From positions 124,001-188,000 of the forward strand of contig CAVTIS010000001.1 in the NCBI GenBank assembly GCA_963734845.1: a stretch of 64,000 nucleotides of DNA, given 5' to 3'. Position 1 is the stretch's first letter; the number at the start of each line of letters is the position of its first letter. The notes under the pieces were generated by a model. It made no database searches, was not told the DNA's origin, and worked only from the letters and a program-made list of their open reading frames with translations. Shown here piece after piece: positions 18,683 to 27,706 of the stretch. The position numbers were made by a program, and so were the translations under genes. The DNA is from JAKAVN01 sp963734845. GTDB taxonomy: Bacteria > Desulfobacterota > Binatia > Binatales > Binataceae.

Positions 18683-19120
18683 ATGGAAGTGGTACTAGGA
18701 AACGGATACGCGAATGGATGGCTGTACGATCGGATGAACAGGATCAACCGGCTCTTCAACGAGGCGGGATGGACGGCTCCTGAAGGTCACGTGGCGCCGC
18801 GAGCTGACGTGGTCGAGGACGGCGAAGGATATCATTTCTACTTCGACATGCCCGGAATCAAGGCCGATTCGGTCAACGTTCAGGTCGAAGACGGTAACCT
18901 GGTAATCGAGACCGAGCGCAAACAGCCAGAGCGGGCCAAGGACGCGCAGGTTCATCTGTCGGAGCGCAGCTACGGCACGATTCGCCGTGCGTTCACGATG
19001 CCCGACGATGCGAGCGCCGATGGAATCAAGGCGAACTATCGCGACGGCGTGCTCGAGGTGACGGTGGCGAAGAAGCCCGAGTCCAAGCCGACCCGAATTA
19101 AGGTCAACGTCGAGAACTAG
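18683..19120 (+). CDS. Hsp20-family small heat-shock protein
   Basis: A 145 aa ATP-independent holdase. The alpha-crystallin domain runs from about 40 to 135, with YHFYFDMPGIKADSVNV, the GNLVIETERK strand, and the usual A-x-x-x-G-V-L signature as ANYRDGVLEVTVAKK. A short N-terminal arm and the C-terminal IKV tail complete it. The start has GGGAGG ahead. It is a single gene closed by a strong hairpin 20 bases downstream. Confidence 0.95.
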   Translation: MEVVLGNGYANGWLYDRMNRINRLFNEAGWTAPEGHVAPRADVVEDGEGYHFYFDMPGIKADSVNVQVEDGNLVIETERKQPERAKDAQVHLSERSYGTIRRAFTMPDDASADGIKANYRDGVLEVTVAKKPESKPTRIKVNVEN

Positions 19121-19140
19121 CACCAGTAAAGTTCTTGTCT

Positions 19141-19171
19141 GGCGCGCCGCGCGATTTGCGCGCGGCGCGCC
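19141..19171 (+). terminator. Intrinsic terminator of hsp20
   Basis: A perfect 13-bp GC-only stem (19141-19153 and 19159-19171) with loop ATTTG, followed by TTCTCTTTT. Confidence 0.85.
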
Positions 19172-19253
19172 TTCTCTTTTGATACACTTCAACACGTAAG
19201 GCGGCGCAACGCGGCCGGCGAAACGATCACCGGCGGAAGGCGGAAGTCTCAAT

Positions 19254-19850
19254 ATGAGCGGATGGCTTGTCGTCCTGATAATCGTGATCGTGGCCGTTGG
19301 ATGGGCCGTGCTCGGCTACAATAGCCTGGTGAGCCTGCGCAACCAGGTGCAGAACGCGTGGCGTCAGATCGACGTCCAACTGCGCCGCCGCCACGATCTC
19401 ATACCCAACCTGGTCGAGGCCGTCAAAGGCTACATGCAGTTCGAGCGCGACACCCTCACCCAAGTGGTAGAGGCGCGAGCCAAAGCGATCAGCGCTCCCG
19501 ACCAAGCCTCACGCATGGCGGCCGAGAACCAAATCACGGGCGGATTGGGCCGGCTGCTCGCGGTGATGGAGAATTACCCGCAGCTCAAATCCGACCAGAA
19601 CGTGCTCAAGCTCCAGGAAGAACTGACCACCACCGAGAACCAGATCGCCTTTTCGCGTCAGGCCTACAATGACTCGGTGATGCAGCTGAACACGCGCATC
19701 GAAAGCTTCCCGACCAACTTGATCGCCAACAATTTCGGTTTCAAGCAGGCCGAATATTTCCAGGGCGCGCCCGAAGACCAGGCGGTGCCGAAGGTCGACC
19801 TCTCGATGGGTGGCGGCGCGCGGCAGACGCCCCCGCCACCGCGCGCCTGA
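19254..19850 (+). CDS. lemA: LemA family protein
   Basis: 198 aa. One N-terminal transmembrane helix (VVLIIVIVAVGWAVLGYNSL) and a helical-bundle domain with the LemA hallmarks VSLRNQVQNAWRQIDVQL, RRHDLIPNLVEAVKGY and the IAFSRQAYNDSV segment. The ATG at 19254 lies inside a good fit to the family start. It is followed after 27 bases by an M48 protease, the common lemA-htpX pairing linked to envelope stress. The molecular role of LemA is not settled. Confidence 0.93.
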   Translation: MSGWLVVLIIVIVAVGWAVLGYNSLVSLRNQVQNAWRQIDVQLRRRHDLIPNLVEAVKGYMQFERDTLTQVVEARAKAISAPDQASRMAAENQITGGLGRLLAVMENYPQLKSDQNVLKLQEELTTTENQIAFSRQAYNDSVMQLNTRIESFPTNLIANNFGFKQAEYFQGAPEDQAVPKVDLSMGGGARQTPPPPRA

Positions 19851-19877
19851 GGTTCGGCGCGGGAGATTGAGAGCGGG

Positions 19878-20930
19878 ATGGCGGCCGCGCACACCGATTT
19901 CTGGGAGCTTGAACGGCGCAACCGGCGCGAAACCGCCCTTCTGGTCGTCGTTTTCATCGCGCTCTTCACCGCGCTCGGCTTCGGGCTGGATTTTCGCTTT
20001 GGCGACCTCGCGATCGTCGAAGGATCGTTGACCGGTTTTCCGATGCTGACGCTGATCGCGCTCGGCTTTGGAATTTTCCAATCGCTGCTCTCATATTATG
20101 GGGGAACCGCGCTAGTGCTGGCTTCGGTGCAGGCGCGCGAACTCGAGCCCGATACGCCGCAGCATCAGATGGTGCTCGACGTGGTGCACGAAATGGCGCT
20201 GGCGGCGCGGATGCCGGTGCCCAAGGCCTACCTGATGAACGATCCGTCGCCGAACGCATTTGCGACCGGCCGCGATCCGAATCATTCGGTAGTCTGCGTC
20301 ACCCAGGGCTTGATCGACACAATGGATCGCGAGGAGGTGCAGGGCGTGCTGGGCCACGAGATGGCGCACGTGCGCGACTACGATATCCGCACCATGATGA
20401 TGATCGCGGTGCTGGTTGCTGGGATCGCGATGCTGGCCGATTTCGTTTACCGCTCGATGTGGTACACGGGCGGAGTTGGCGGCGGTGAAAGGCGGAGCAG
20501 TAGCCGCGATAACGATAACAACAGCGGAAACGCGGGCGCGTTGATCGGCATCCTGGTGCTCGTGCTGGCGGTGCTGGCGCCGTTTTTCGCGCAACTGCTC
20601 GCGATGGCGGTGTCGCGCGAGCGCGAATATCTTGCCGACGCTGCATCAGTCGAGTTCACGCGCAATCCGCGGGCGCTGCTGCGCGCGCTCGAGCGTATCG
20701 CAGAAACCGAATCGCCGCTGCGCAACGCCTCGCGCGGCACCGCGCACATGTTCATCGTCAATCCGCTGCAGGGTGCGCGCGACGACAACGAGGGCTTTCT
20801 CGCCAACCTGTTTTCGACCCATCCGCCGCTCGGGCGGCGTATCGAAAGGCTGCGCGCGTTGCTGAACGAGACCGGCGGTGAAGCGCTGCCTGCCGGTGCG
20901 GCCGCGGCGTCGCCGGCTCCGCGCGGATAA
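19878..20930 (+). CDS. htpX: M48 family zinc metalloprotease, HtpX-like
   Basis: A 350 aa membrane protease for misfolded membrane proteins. Two N-terminal hydrophobic helices, then zinc ligands in GHEMAHVRDYD (HEXXH) and the third ligand in SREREYLADAASVEFT. A further hydrophobic pair (ILVLVLAVLAPFFAQLLAM) lies between, with a short Ser/Asn-rich loop. FSTHPPLGRRIERL is the usual C-terminal motif. Paired with lemA. Confidence 0.93.
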   Translation: MAAAHTDFWELERRNRRETALLVVVFIALFTALGFGLDFRFGDLAIVEGSLTGFPMLTLIALGFGIFQSLLSYYGGTALVLASVQARELEPDTPQHQMVLDVVHEMALAARMPVPKAYLMNDPSPNAFATGRDPNHSVVCVTQGLIDTMDREEVQGVLGHEMAHVRDYDIRTMMMIAVLVAGIAMLADFVYRSMWYTGGVGGGERRSSSRDNDNNSGNAGALIGILVLVLAVLAPFFAQLLAMAVSREREYLADAASVEFTRNPRALLRALERIAETESPLRNASRGTAHMFIVNPLQGARDDNEGFLANLFSTHPPLGRRIERLRALLNETGGEALPAGAAAASPAPRG

Positions 20931-20969
20931 TAGACGCGAACGAGGACTGGCCTAGCGGTTGCAGCAGCG

Positions 20970-21458
20970 TCAGCGGTTGCGATGGCGCAGTTCGCGCTCG
21001 ACTTCGCGGCGGACGGTTTTGCGCTTGATCGCCTCGCGCTTGTCATAGAGCTTCTTGCCCTTGGCGAGACCGAGTTCGACCTTGGCGCGGCCGCGGCGGA
21101 AATAAATCTTGAGCGGTACGATCGTATAGCCTTGCTCGCGCGCATGTCCCCACCAGCGATCGATCTCGCGCCGATGCATCAGGAGCTTGCGCGGGCGGAT
21201 TTCCTTGTGGCTGAACTGGCCGGCGGGGGCGTAAGCTCCGATATGCACGCCTTGCAGGTACGCTTCGCCGTTTTTGATCCGCGCGTAGCTGTCGCGCAGG
21301 TTGACCTTGTGCGCACGCAGTGATTTGACCTCGGTGCCGGTCAGCGCCATCCCGCACTCCAGCGCCTCCTCGATAAAGAAATCGTGGCGGGCCTTGCGAT
21401 TGTCGGCTATCAGCTCATAGCCGTCGTCGGGCGCCTTGGCGCTTTCCTGCCGAGCCAT
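20970..21458 (-). CDS. smpB: SsrA-binding protein SmpB
   Basis: Binds tmRNA and delivers it to stalled ribosomes. 162 aa; a beta-barrel with ELIADNRKARHDFFIEE, GTEVKSLRAHKVNLRDSYA and the ARPRKLLMHRREID-type segment, and a basic C-terminal tail (KRKTVRREVEREL). Starts one base after the stop of the Nudix gene, so the two are co-transcribed. The tmRNA gene itself is not in this window. Confidence 0.97.
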   Translation of the reverse strand: MARQESAKAPDDGYELIADNRKARHDFFIEEALECGMALTGTEVKSLRAHKVNLRDSYARIKNGEAYLQGVHIGAYAPAGQFSHKEIRPRKLLMHRREIDRWWGHAREQGYTIVPLKIYFRRGRAKVELGLAKGKKLYDKREAIKRKTVRREVERELRHRNR

Positions 21459-21459
21459 C

Positions 21460-22041
21460 CTATGAGCTTATCCGTCCGGCGCCGCCGGCATAAGCGATCC
21501 AGTCGCGGAGCGCGGCCTCGGTCGTGCGAAACGCGATCTGTTCCCACGGAATTTCGGCGGGCGAGAAGTAGCGCACCTCGCTCGCTTCGTCGGAAAGGCC
21601 GGGGCGCTCTTGTCCGGGCCGGGCGAGATATACGACGACGGCGGCGATCGGATTTTGCGGATCGGCATAAACGCCGAGTAGGCGTTCGATGTTGACGTTC
21701 ATCCCGACCTCTTCGGCCGTCTCGCGCAGGGCCGCCGGCTCGGGCATCTCGCCGAAGTCGACGTAGCCGCCGGGGAAAGTCCAGTAGCCCAGGCGCGGCG
21801 GTATCGCGCGGCGCAGCAGCAGCACGCGCCCAGCGTCGATCACCAGGCATCCCGCCACCAGCTTGGGGCTTTGAAAATCGATATAGCCGCATCGCGAGCA
21901 CACCTTATGATGCTTGCGGTCGGGCAACACCGGCCGCAGTTCCAGCGCGCCGCCGCACAGCGGGCAGAAGCGCACTTTGGCGGGATACTGATGCTGGATT
22001 TCGTGGCGCGGCACCACGGCGCGGTCATCCTTATCGGCCAT
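21460..22041 (-). CDS. Nudix hydrolase with N-terminal zinc ribbon
   Basis: 193 aa. A zinc ribbon (CPLCGG ... CSRCGY) is followed by a Nudix fold with the box GGYVDFGEMPEPAALRETAEEVG, a full GX5EX7REXXEEXG match. This architecture resembles NudC-type NADH pyrophosphatases and related ADP-ribose-type enzymes; the substrate is not readable. The start at 22041 (MADKDD) is preferred to a longer frame reaching 22104. Directly upstream of smpB. Confidence 0.88.
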   Translation of the reverse strand: MADKDDRAVVPRHEIQHQYPAKVRFCPLCGGALELRPVLPDRKHHKVCSRCGYIDFQSPKLVAGCLVIDAGRVLLLRRAIPPRLGYWTFPGGYVDFGEMPEPAALRETAEEVGMNVNIERLLGVYADPQNPIAAVVVYLARPGQERPGLSDEASEVRYFSPAEIPWEQIAFRTTEAALRDWIAYAGGAGRISS

Positions 22042-22113
22042 GCGAGAAAGCTTGGCGGATCGAAGCGTCACACCGCAACCGTCGACAAAAGGGGCAAGGG
22101 GCAATTTTTAAAT

Positions 22114-22152
22114 CCCTCCCCCAGTTGTCCTGGGGGAGGGCGAGGGTGGGGG
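22114..22152 (+). repeat. Hairpin repeat element, copy A
   Basis: A perfect 11-bp stem (22114-22124 and 22130-22140) with loop TTGTC, then a purine-rich GGGCGAGGGTGGGGG tail. A degenerate inverted copy lies at 22284-22320. Such C-rich/G-rich hairpins behave like REP-type intergenic repeats. Confidence 0.7.
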
Positions 22153-22157
22153 TCTAA

Positions 22158-22184
22158 GCGGTTCTCAATTTCTGTGAGAACCGC
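22158..22184 (+). terminator. Intrinsic-terminator-like hairpin
   Basis: A perfect 10-bp stem (22158-22167 and 22175-22184), a 7-base loop, then CATTTTTACTTTTTTA. It reads as a plus-strand terminator, yet no plus-strand gene precedes it; both flanking genes are on the minus strand. It may block antisense transcription or belong to the repeat unit. The remaining bases of this 343-base gap (22185-22283) show nothing I can name. Confidence 0.6.
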
Positions 22185-22283
22185 CATTTTTACTTTTTTA
22201 GCGCCAGCAATCGGCGCGTGCATCGCGGATTGCGACGAGGATGCAACCGTGAAAAAAAGACATTCGGCACTTCCTCGCTCGAG

Positions 22284-22320
22284 TCCCACCTCCATCCTCC
22301 CCCAAGACAATTGAGGGGCG
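22284..22320 (-). repeat. Hairpin repeat element, copy B (inverted)
   Basis: The reverse complement aligns with copy A: AATTGTCTTGGGGGAGGA against AGTTGTCCTGGGGGAGGG, followed by a similar G-rich tail. The left arm has decayed. Confidence 0.6.
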
Positions 22321-22384
22321 GAGATCAAGCTCTAAAAAAGAGATGTGGGCCAATGATATCGCGCAGCGCGGCCTTTGCGAAAAA

Positions 22385-24979
22385 CTAGAACGTCAGGCGG
22401 CGGACCAGCGCCTCACCGATCAGGAAGATCATCGCCGCGAGTAGCGGCCATGCCGCCATCGATTGCCGCATCTCATGTTCGGGGCGCGTCAGCCCGACGT
22501 CGGCGGGCGAGGGATTCAAGCGCCCGCCGCTGCCCGCGGCGAGACGCTCGAGCAGCGTGTAGTTGGGCTCCGGGCGCGGGAGCTCGGCGTTGATAGCAGG
22601 GCTGACCGTGTAGGCGAGCGGGGGGAAGGCGAGCGCCTGGGCCGTGGCCGCCTTGAGCGTGATGTTGTACGTCCCTGCGCGCGGCGCGTCGAAGCTGCCG
22701 TAAAGCTCGCCCGGAACTTCCTCGGAAAGCGGGCTCTGCACGCGGCTGCCGTCGGGGCGCGTGACGGTCGCACTGACCATCGCGGCCGAGGGCGCCGGCC
22801 GGTCGCTATAGTTGGTGAGCCGCAGATGGATGCGGCCTTCGCGATAGCCGAGCGCGACGTCGAACTTCTGTTCGGTGGCGGCGGTCTCGGGCGTCATCCA
22901 GGCGAACACCTTGCTCCAGACCTGGCCGAAGATTCCGTCCTGCACCCACGGCGAGGACCATCGCCCGCTCGCGTCGGTTGTCACGGCGACCGCTTTGCCG
23001 GCGGCGAAGCGCCAGCTCGCGATGAGCGGTGTGCGCGTATTGGCGCGGTTGATGAAAGCGTCGAGCGTGGCCTGCGGCTTGAGTTCGGTCGCGACGAAGC
23101 CTTTGATCGCGGGTAGCTGGCGGCCGGCGAGGTCCTTGAGCAATGGATCGGGCTTGACGGTGTATGGCGTGAAATCTTTTTCGACCATCGTGGCTTCCCC
23201 GCCATGCGATTTCACGTCCTGCAAAAACATCTCCGGCAGGTTGGACGCGCTATCGGTTTGGTAGAAGCCGCCGCCGCCATACTTGCTGATCGATTCGAGC
23301 AGCGCCAGGTTGGCCTCGCGGCCGATCGCGATGGTCGAGATCGAAACGCCGCCCTCACGATGCATCGAGGAAACGAGGTCGTAGTACATCGCGGCCGTGC
23401 CGCCGGTCTCGCCGTCGGTCAGGACCACGACGTGTTTCACCGACGCGTTGCTGCCGGCCAGCATCCGCTCAGCCTCCTGCATCGCCGGCAACAAATAGGT
23501 GGTGCCGTGCGCCTTCAGCCGGTTGATCATCTCGTCGAAGTAGGGGCGGCTCTGGCTAAGCGGCGTCAGCGGAACGATCACGAACGGTTGCGAGTCGAAG
23601 CCGACGACCGCGATAAGATCAGTGTCGGCAAGCGTCTTGGTGACCGTGCGCGCCGCCGCCTTGGCGTACTCCAGCTTTTGGTCGCGGCCCATCGAGCCCG
23701 ACTTGTCGATTATCAGGACCAGCGCGCGCGTGCGCTGGCGATGCTGCGGCGGCTTCATAATGACCGGCAGCGCGCGCGCCAGCGGACTATCCTGGTAGCC
23801 GCCCAGGCCAAAGCTCTCGTCGCCCCCGGCCATCGCGAGCGAGCCGCCTTCCTCGACGTAGTTGACCAGCGCCTCCTGGGCCGCCGGCGAGAGCCGCGCT
23901 CGCGGCACGTTGTTGAGCACCACCGCATCGTAGCCCTTCAGATTACCGCTCCAGGAGCCGCTGGGCGTGACCACGGTCGGTTCGAGGCCCATCCGATGCA
24001 CGACCGATTCGAGGTACTCGGCATCGCGCGGCGACCCGGTCAGGATCAGCACCTTGCGCTGCGCGCCGATTCCGACCCATCCGGTGAGCGAGTCATCCTC
24101 GGTGTAGACGTCTTGCGACGGGGCGGCGGGCTTGAACGAGGCGGTGTACGAGGTCAGCCCGGAGGCCTCGGCATGGACCGGGAAGTCGAAGCGCTGTTGG
24201 CCGCTTTGTAAACTGACGGTGCGCGCGTCGGTCGGGCGCCCGTTTTGAAAAATCGAAATCGTCCCGCCGACCGGAGTCGAATTGTAGTTAGTGGCGGTGA
24301 CGCTGAGCGCGAATGGCTCCGACTTGGCTAGCGCCGGCGGCATCGTTAGGCCGGTAATCGCGACGTTGGGGATGCCGCGAGCGCCGGGCGGCGTGAAGAT
24401 GTACAGCCGCACACCCGCCGAGCGAATCGCGCCGAGCGCGCGTTCCGCATCGCCATGGTTCTGCCATCCGTCGGTCACCAGCACAACCGTGCCGTCGCGC
24501 GCGGCCGGATTAGCGGCGACTTTTTCGAGCGCCGCTTCGAGGTCGCTCGCGGCCGGCGCGCAGCTGGTGCATCCGGCGGCCGCATCGAGCTGCGAGAGCG
24601 CGCCTCCCACTGTGGTCGTCTCGGAATCGGTGGCGAAGATTACCGCCGGGTCGCCGGCGCGCAACTTCAGATCGTCGCGCAGGAGCTTGGCCGTCCACGT
24701 GCGCATCGCTTTGGTGATACTGGCCGAGGCGTCAACCACCGCCGGCCGCGTGGTGCCCTCGCTTCGCGTGATGGTCTGGGGGTCGGCCAGCGCCAGCACG
24801 CACAGCGCCAGCACCGCGGCGCGCAGCAGCGGCGCGAAGAGCTTGCGCGGTGTGTCCACCCCAAGCAGTGACCAGGCGAAGATCACGCCGACCGCGATCA
24901 ACAGCCAGAGCGCCCCCGGATTCGCGAGCTTCATGCCGGCTAGCATCGCGCCGAGATTTCCCAAGCTTCCAAAGTTCAT
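22385..24979 (-). CDS. Large membrane VWA-domain protein (double VWA, GATase-like fold)
   Basis: 864 aa with two N-terminal helices (near 20-40 and 48-65) and one C-terminal helix (AAWPLLAAMIFLIGEAL). A first, partly degenerate VWA region (VVDASASI, VVLVTDGWQNHG) is followed by Ig-like segments. A GATase1-like stretch comes next (VLILTGSPRDAEYL ... VVLNNVPRARL ... GGSLAMAGGDESFGLGGY), then a second VWA with an intact MIDAS start (IIDKSGSMG). It is probably a periplasm-facing assembly partner of the MoxR chaperone system (inference from family). Last gene of the ruvX-mltG-MoxR string; it starts 2 bases after its neighbour's stop. Confidence 0.85.
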   Translation of the reverse strand: MNFGSLGNLGAMLAGMKLANPGALWLLIAVGVIFAWSLLGVDTPRKLFAPLLRAAVLALCVLALADPQTITRSEGTTRPAVVDASASITKAMRTWTAKLLRDDLKLRAGDPAVIFATDSETTTVGGALSQLDAAAGCTSCAPAASDLEAALEKVAANPAARDGTVVLVTDGWQNHGDAERALGAIRSAGVRLYIFTPPGARGIPNVAITGLTMPPALAKSEPFALSVTATNYNSTPVGGTISIFQNGRPTDARTVSLQSGQQRFDFPVHAEASGLTSYTASFKPAAPSQDVYTEDDSLTGWVGIGAQRKVLILTGSPRDAEYLESVVHRMGLEPTVVTPSGSWSGNLKGYDAVVLNNVPRARLSPAAQEALVNYVEEGGSLAMAGGDESFGLGGYQDSPLARALPVIMKPPQHRQRTRALVLIIDKSGSMGRDQKLEYAKAAARTVTKTLADTDLIAVVGFDSQPFVIVPLTPLSQSRPYFDEMINRLKAHGTTYLLPAMQEAERMLAGSNASVKHVVVLTDGETGGTAAMYYDLVSSMHREGGVSISTIAIGREANLALLESISKYGGGGFYQTDSASNLPEMFLQDVKSHGGEATMVEKDFTPYTVKPDPLLKDLAGRQLPAIKGFVATELKPQATLDAFINRANTRTPLIASWRFAAGKAVAVTTDASGRWSSPWVQDGIFGQVWSKVFAWMTPETAATEQKFDVALGYREGRIHLRLTNYSDRPAPSAAMVSATVTRPDGSRVQSPLSEEVPGELYGSFDAPRAGTYNITLKAATAQALAFPPLAYTVSPAINAELPRPEPNYTLLERLAAGSGGRLNPSPADVGLTRPEHEMRQSMAAWPLLAAMIFLIGEALVRRLTF

Positions 24980-24981
24980 CG

Positions 24982-26790
24982 CTAGACCGTGACCGCTGTG
25001 GACCGGCGGCGGCGATATGCGATCAGTGCTTCGAGAATCACCAGCACGACGATCGCCAGGATGAAGTCGCCGGTTATCGGAGTGCGGCGCGGCGCGACCT
25101 CAGCCATCGCGGCCGATCCGCCCGATTCGATCTTCATCGACGGCGTGTTTTCGAGATCGGAGGCGCGCAGATTGGCAAGGTTGACCGCGCGCTCGGATTT
25201 TGCGCCGTCCGCCGCAATTAGCTGGTAGAGGCCCTGAGAATTGGCGCCGGTGAATAGCATCCCGGGGGTGACTTTGATTTTGCGCCTGTCGGGAGGCACG
25301 ATCGCGTCAACGCCGGCCGGCACGATCCAAGGATCGCCGGTATGATAACCGGCGGTTTCGGCGCCGAAGCCGGCCAGGTAGCTGAGCGAGTTGAGCGTCA
25401 GCACCGACATCGGCAGGTTTTGCCGGCCGAGATAGGGAAACGGATTGAAGCCCAGGGCGACGATACGATGGCCGGAGCGCTCGCCCGCGAGCATCAGCGC
25501 GCCGCCGCTGCCGGTGACAATCGCCTGGAGCCACAGATGCTGGCCGAGGTATTCGCCGCCCTGCAAATTCAGCAGGCGAAAATTCACCGAGTCAGTGAGC
25601 GCGCCGGTCGGCGGCCATCCGGTGATTTCGACCTTGGCGGTCGGCTGAACGTTGAAGCCGAAGACCGGATCCGCCGGGGGCGGCATCACTAGCAGCGTGT
25701 TGACCGGCGGCATCTCTTTGGGCACCGCGTACTCGAAGATTGCGAGGTCGGCGGCGGCAAGGTCGTTGGGCGAGAAGCTCGAGGGCGACGCGACGCGGAC
25801 CGAAATCCCCGGTAGACCGTCGAGGCCGGCGGCGTCGGCGGGGCTCGGCGTCACGAACAGGATCGAAATTGATTTGACCGCGCCGGCGGTGGCCCACGCG
25901 ACATTGTCGAGTGCAAAGCCGTCGGCGGGCGTAAGCTCGGCGCGATAGACGCCGGCCGGCGCGAGGTTGGGAAACTCGATTGCGCCGATTTGGCCGGGCT
26001 CCAGATGCGCCTGGGCATGACCGACCGACTTGCCGTCGCCGGTGATCGCGAGCTGCAGGGTTTGCGCCGCCGGGCTGAAATTGGCGACGGTCAGGTGGGC
26101 ATGCAGTGCGGCCTGTCCCAACGATTCGCGGCGCAGCACGAACGATCCGATCGCGTAGTTGGGCAGCGGATCGCCGGCCGCGAAAGCCTCGACCCGCGGA
26201 GGCACCGGCGCTGCGAGCGGCCGCGCGCCGGCATAGATCACTCGGCGAAGGCGCGTGTCGGAGGCAAGCTCGCTCAAGAGCGCGGTCAGCGCGGCCTGGT
26301 CCGACGGTGCGTCGGCGGGATGCAACTGTGCGAGCGCCGCCGACGCTTCAGCAGCGCTCGCGAATGGCGGACCGGCGCGATGAGGCTGCGGGGCGCTCAG
26401 ATAAAGATTGACCTCGCCCGGGCCTTCGCGCCCCAGCGCATCGGTGAGCGCCGCGCGCGCCATATCGAATCGGCTGCGTCCGGAGCCCGCCGTGGCCTGC
26501 ATCGCGGCCGAGTCGTCGAGTACCACCGCGATCGGATTGCCAGTTCGCGTGACATAGGGTTTCGCAATCGCGAGCACAGCGAGCGCAATGATGAGCATCT
26601 CGACGAAAAACATCCAGTCCGGCCGGGGCCATCCGCCGAAGCGTCGCCCGCGCCGCGCACGCAGCGCGCGGAAGGCCAGCACGCTGGAGACGACTACGCG
26701 GCGCGGGCGCTCGCGCACGAGGTAAGCGAGTGCGAGCGCTGGAATCAGCGCGAGTAGATAATAAAGCGCGCCCGGATTCAGGAGTCCCAT
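24982..26790 (-). CDS. BatA-like membrane protein with degenerate VWA domain
   Basis: 602 aa. The N-terminus (LLNPGALYYLLALIPALALAYL) matches the BatA/aerotolerance regulator N-terminal membrane domain, with a second helix near 60-80. A VWA-like domain follows with AVVLDDSAAM, where the metal-binding DXSXS is DDSAA, so metal binding is doubtful. The rest is predicted extracytoplasmic beta-rich sequence, with a final helix (FILAIVVLVILEALIAY). Sits between DUF58 and the larger VWA gene; gaps are 7 and 2 bases. Probably a partner in the same MoxR-linked complex. Confidence 0.85.
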   Translation of the reverse strand: MGLLNPGALYYLLALIPALALAYLVRERPRRVVVSSVLAFRALRARRGRRFGGWPRPDWMFFVEMLIIALAVLAIAKPYVTRTGNPIAVVLDDSAAMQATAGSGRSRFDMARAALTDALGREGPGEVNLYLSAPQPHRAGPPFASAAEASAALAQLHPADAPSDQAALTALLSELASDTRLRRVIYAGARPLAAPVPPRVEAFAAGDPLPNYAIGSFVLRRESLGQAALHAHLTVANFSPAAQTLQLAITGDGKSVGHAQAHLEPGQIGAIEFPNLAPAGVYRAELTPADGFALDNVAWATAGAVKSISILFVTPSPADAAGLDGLPGISVRVASPSSFSPNDLAAADLAIFEYAVPKEMPPVNTLLVMPPPADPVFGFNVQPTAKVEITGWPPTGALTDSVNFRLLNLQGGEYLGQHLWLQAIVTGSGGALMLAGERSGHRIVALGFNPFPYLGRQNLPMSVLTLNSLSYLAGFGAETAGYHTGDPWIVPAGVDAIVPPDRRKIKVTPGMLFTGANSQGLYQLIAADGAKSERAVNLANLRASDLENTPSMKIESGGSAAMAEVAPRRTPITGDFILAIVVLVILEALIAYRRRRSTAVTV

Positions 26791-26797
26791 CGTGGCG

Positions 26798-27700
26798 CTA
26801 ATGCCTTCTGAGGCCGAAGTCGGCGGACGCGCGCAGGAAGAAGTCGTGGAAATTCAGGTCGGTGGTGTAGAGCGTGTAGTGCAGGCCTCGACGCAGGCAA
26901 AATGTTTTGATCTCGCGCGCAAGACGCGCGAGCGTCTGCCGATACTGATCGCGCTCGCGGTTCCCGATCGACACCATCACGCGTTCGCCGCTTTCCGCGT
27001 CGACCAGCTCGACGTCGCCCGTCAGTCCCGCACCCGCCATCTCGCTGCCGCCAAGAATCTGCACCGCGGTTACGTCCATGTTGGCGGCGGTGAACAGGCC
27101 CAGCCCGCGCGTAACCGAATTTATCATCATCAGGTAGTCCGAGATCACGAAGACCTTGCCGGCCCGGCGCACCGAGACCAGTTCGCGCGCAAGCGCCGTC
27201 GCGAGGTCGAGCTCGCCGGCCGGCCGGATTGCGCCCAGGCGCTGCGCCAGCTCGACGATCCGATGGCGCCCATAGACGAAGCCCGGCGTCGCCGCTTTGC
27301 CCTCGCCCGCCAGCACGCGCACCATCACACGGTCACCTTGCGCCAGCGCGACGTAGGCGAAAGCGAGCGCGGTCGCGACCGCCATCGGAAATTTGCGGTC
27401 GGCCTCGGGCAGGCCCATCGAGGCGCTGGCGTCGAGAAAGATGTAAGTGAGGAGGTCTTTCTCCTCCTGGAACAGCTTGATGTAGAGCTTGTCGGTGCGG
27501 CCGTAGAGTCCCCAGTCGATGAAGCGGAAATCGTCGCCCAGCGCATAGTGACGGAAGTCGCTGAACTCAAGCGAGGAGCCGCGCCGGGGCGAGAGATGAG
27601 CGCCCTTGCCGAGCCCCTCGAACTCGCGCCGAGTTTTGATCCTCAGATGTTCGAGCCGGGCCAGGAAGTCCGGCGTAAATTCCTCGGGCAATCCCAGCAT
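26798..27700 (-). CDS. DUF58 domain protein
   Basis: 300 aa. The DUF58 hallmark is present: RRGSSLEFSDFRHYALGDD followed by FRFIDWGLYGRTDKLYIKLFQEE, then a VWA-like core beginning LDASASMG. These proteins always accompany MoxR ATPases and VWA proteins, although their biochemical role is not established. It lacks the N-terminal transmembrane pair found in some members, so this is the short cytoplasmic form. Starts 6 bases after moxR. Confidence 0.92.
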   Translation of the reverse strand: MLGLPEEFTPDFLARLEHLRIKTRREFEGLGKGAHLSPRRGSSLEFSDFRHYALGDDFRFIDWGLYGRTDKLYIKLFQEEKDLLTYIFLDASASMGLPEADRKFPMAVATALAFAYVALAQGDRVMVRVLAGEGKAATPGFVYGRHRIVELAQRLGAIRPAGELDLATALARELVSVRRAGKVFVISDYLMMINSVTRGLGLFTAANMDVTAVQILGGSEMAGAGLTGDVELVDAESGERVMVSIGNRERDQYRQTLARLAREIKTFCLRRGLHYTLYTTDLNFHDFFLRASADFGLRRH

Positions 27701-27706
27701 CGACAG

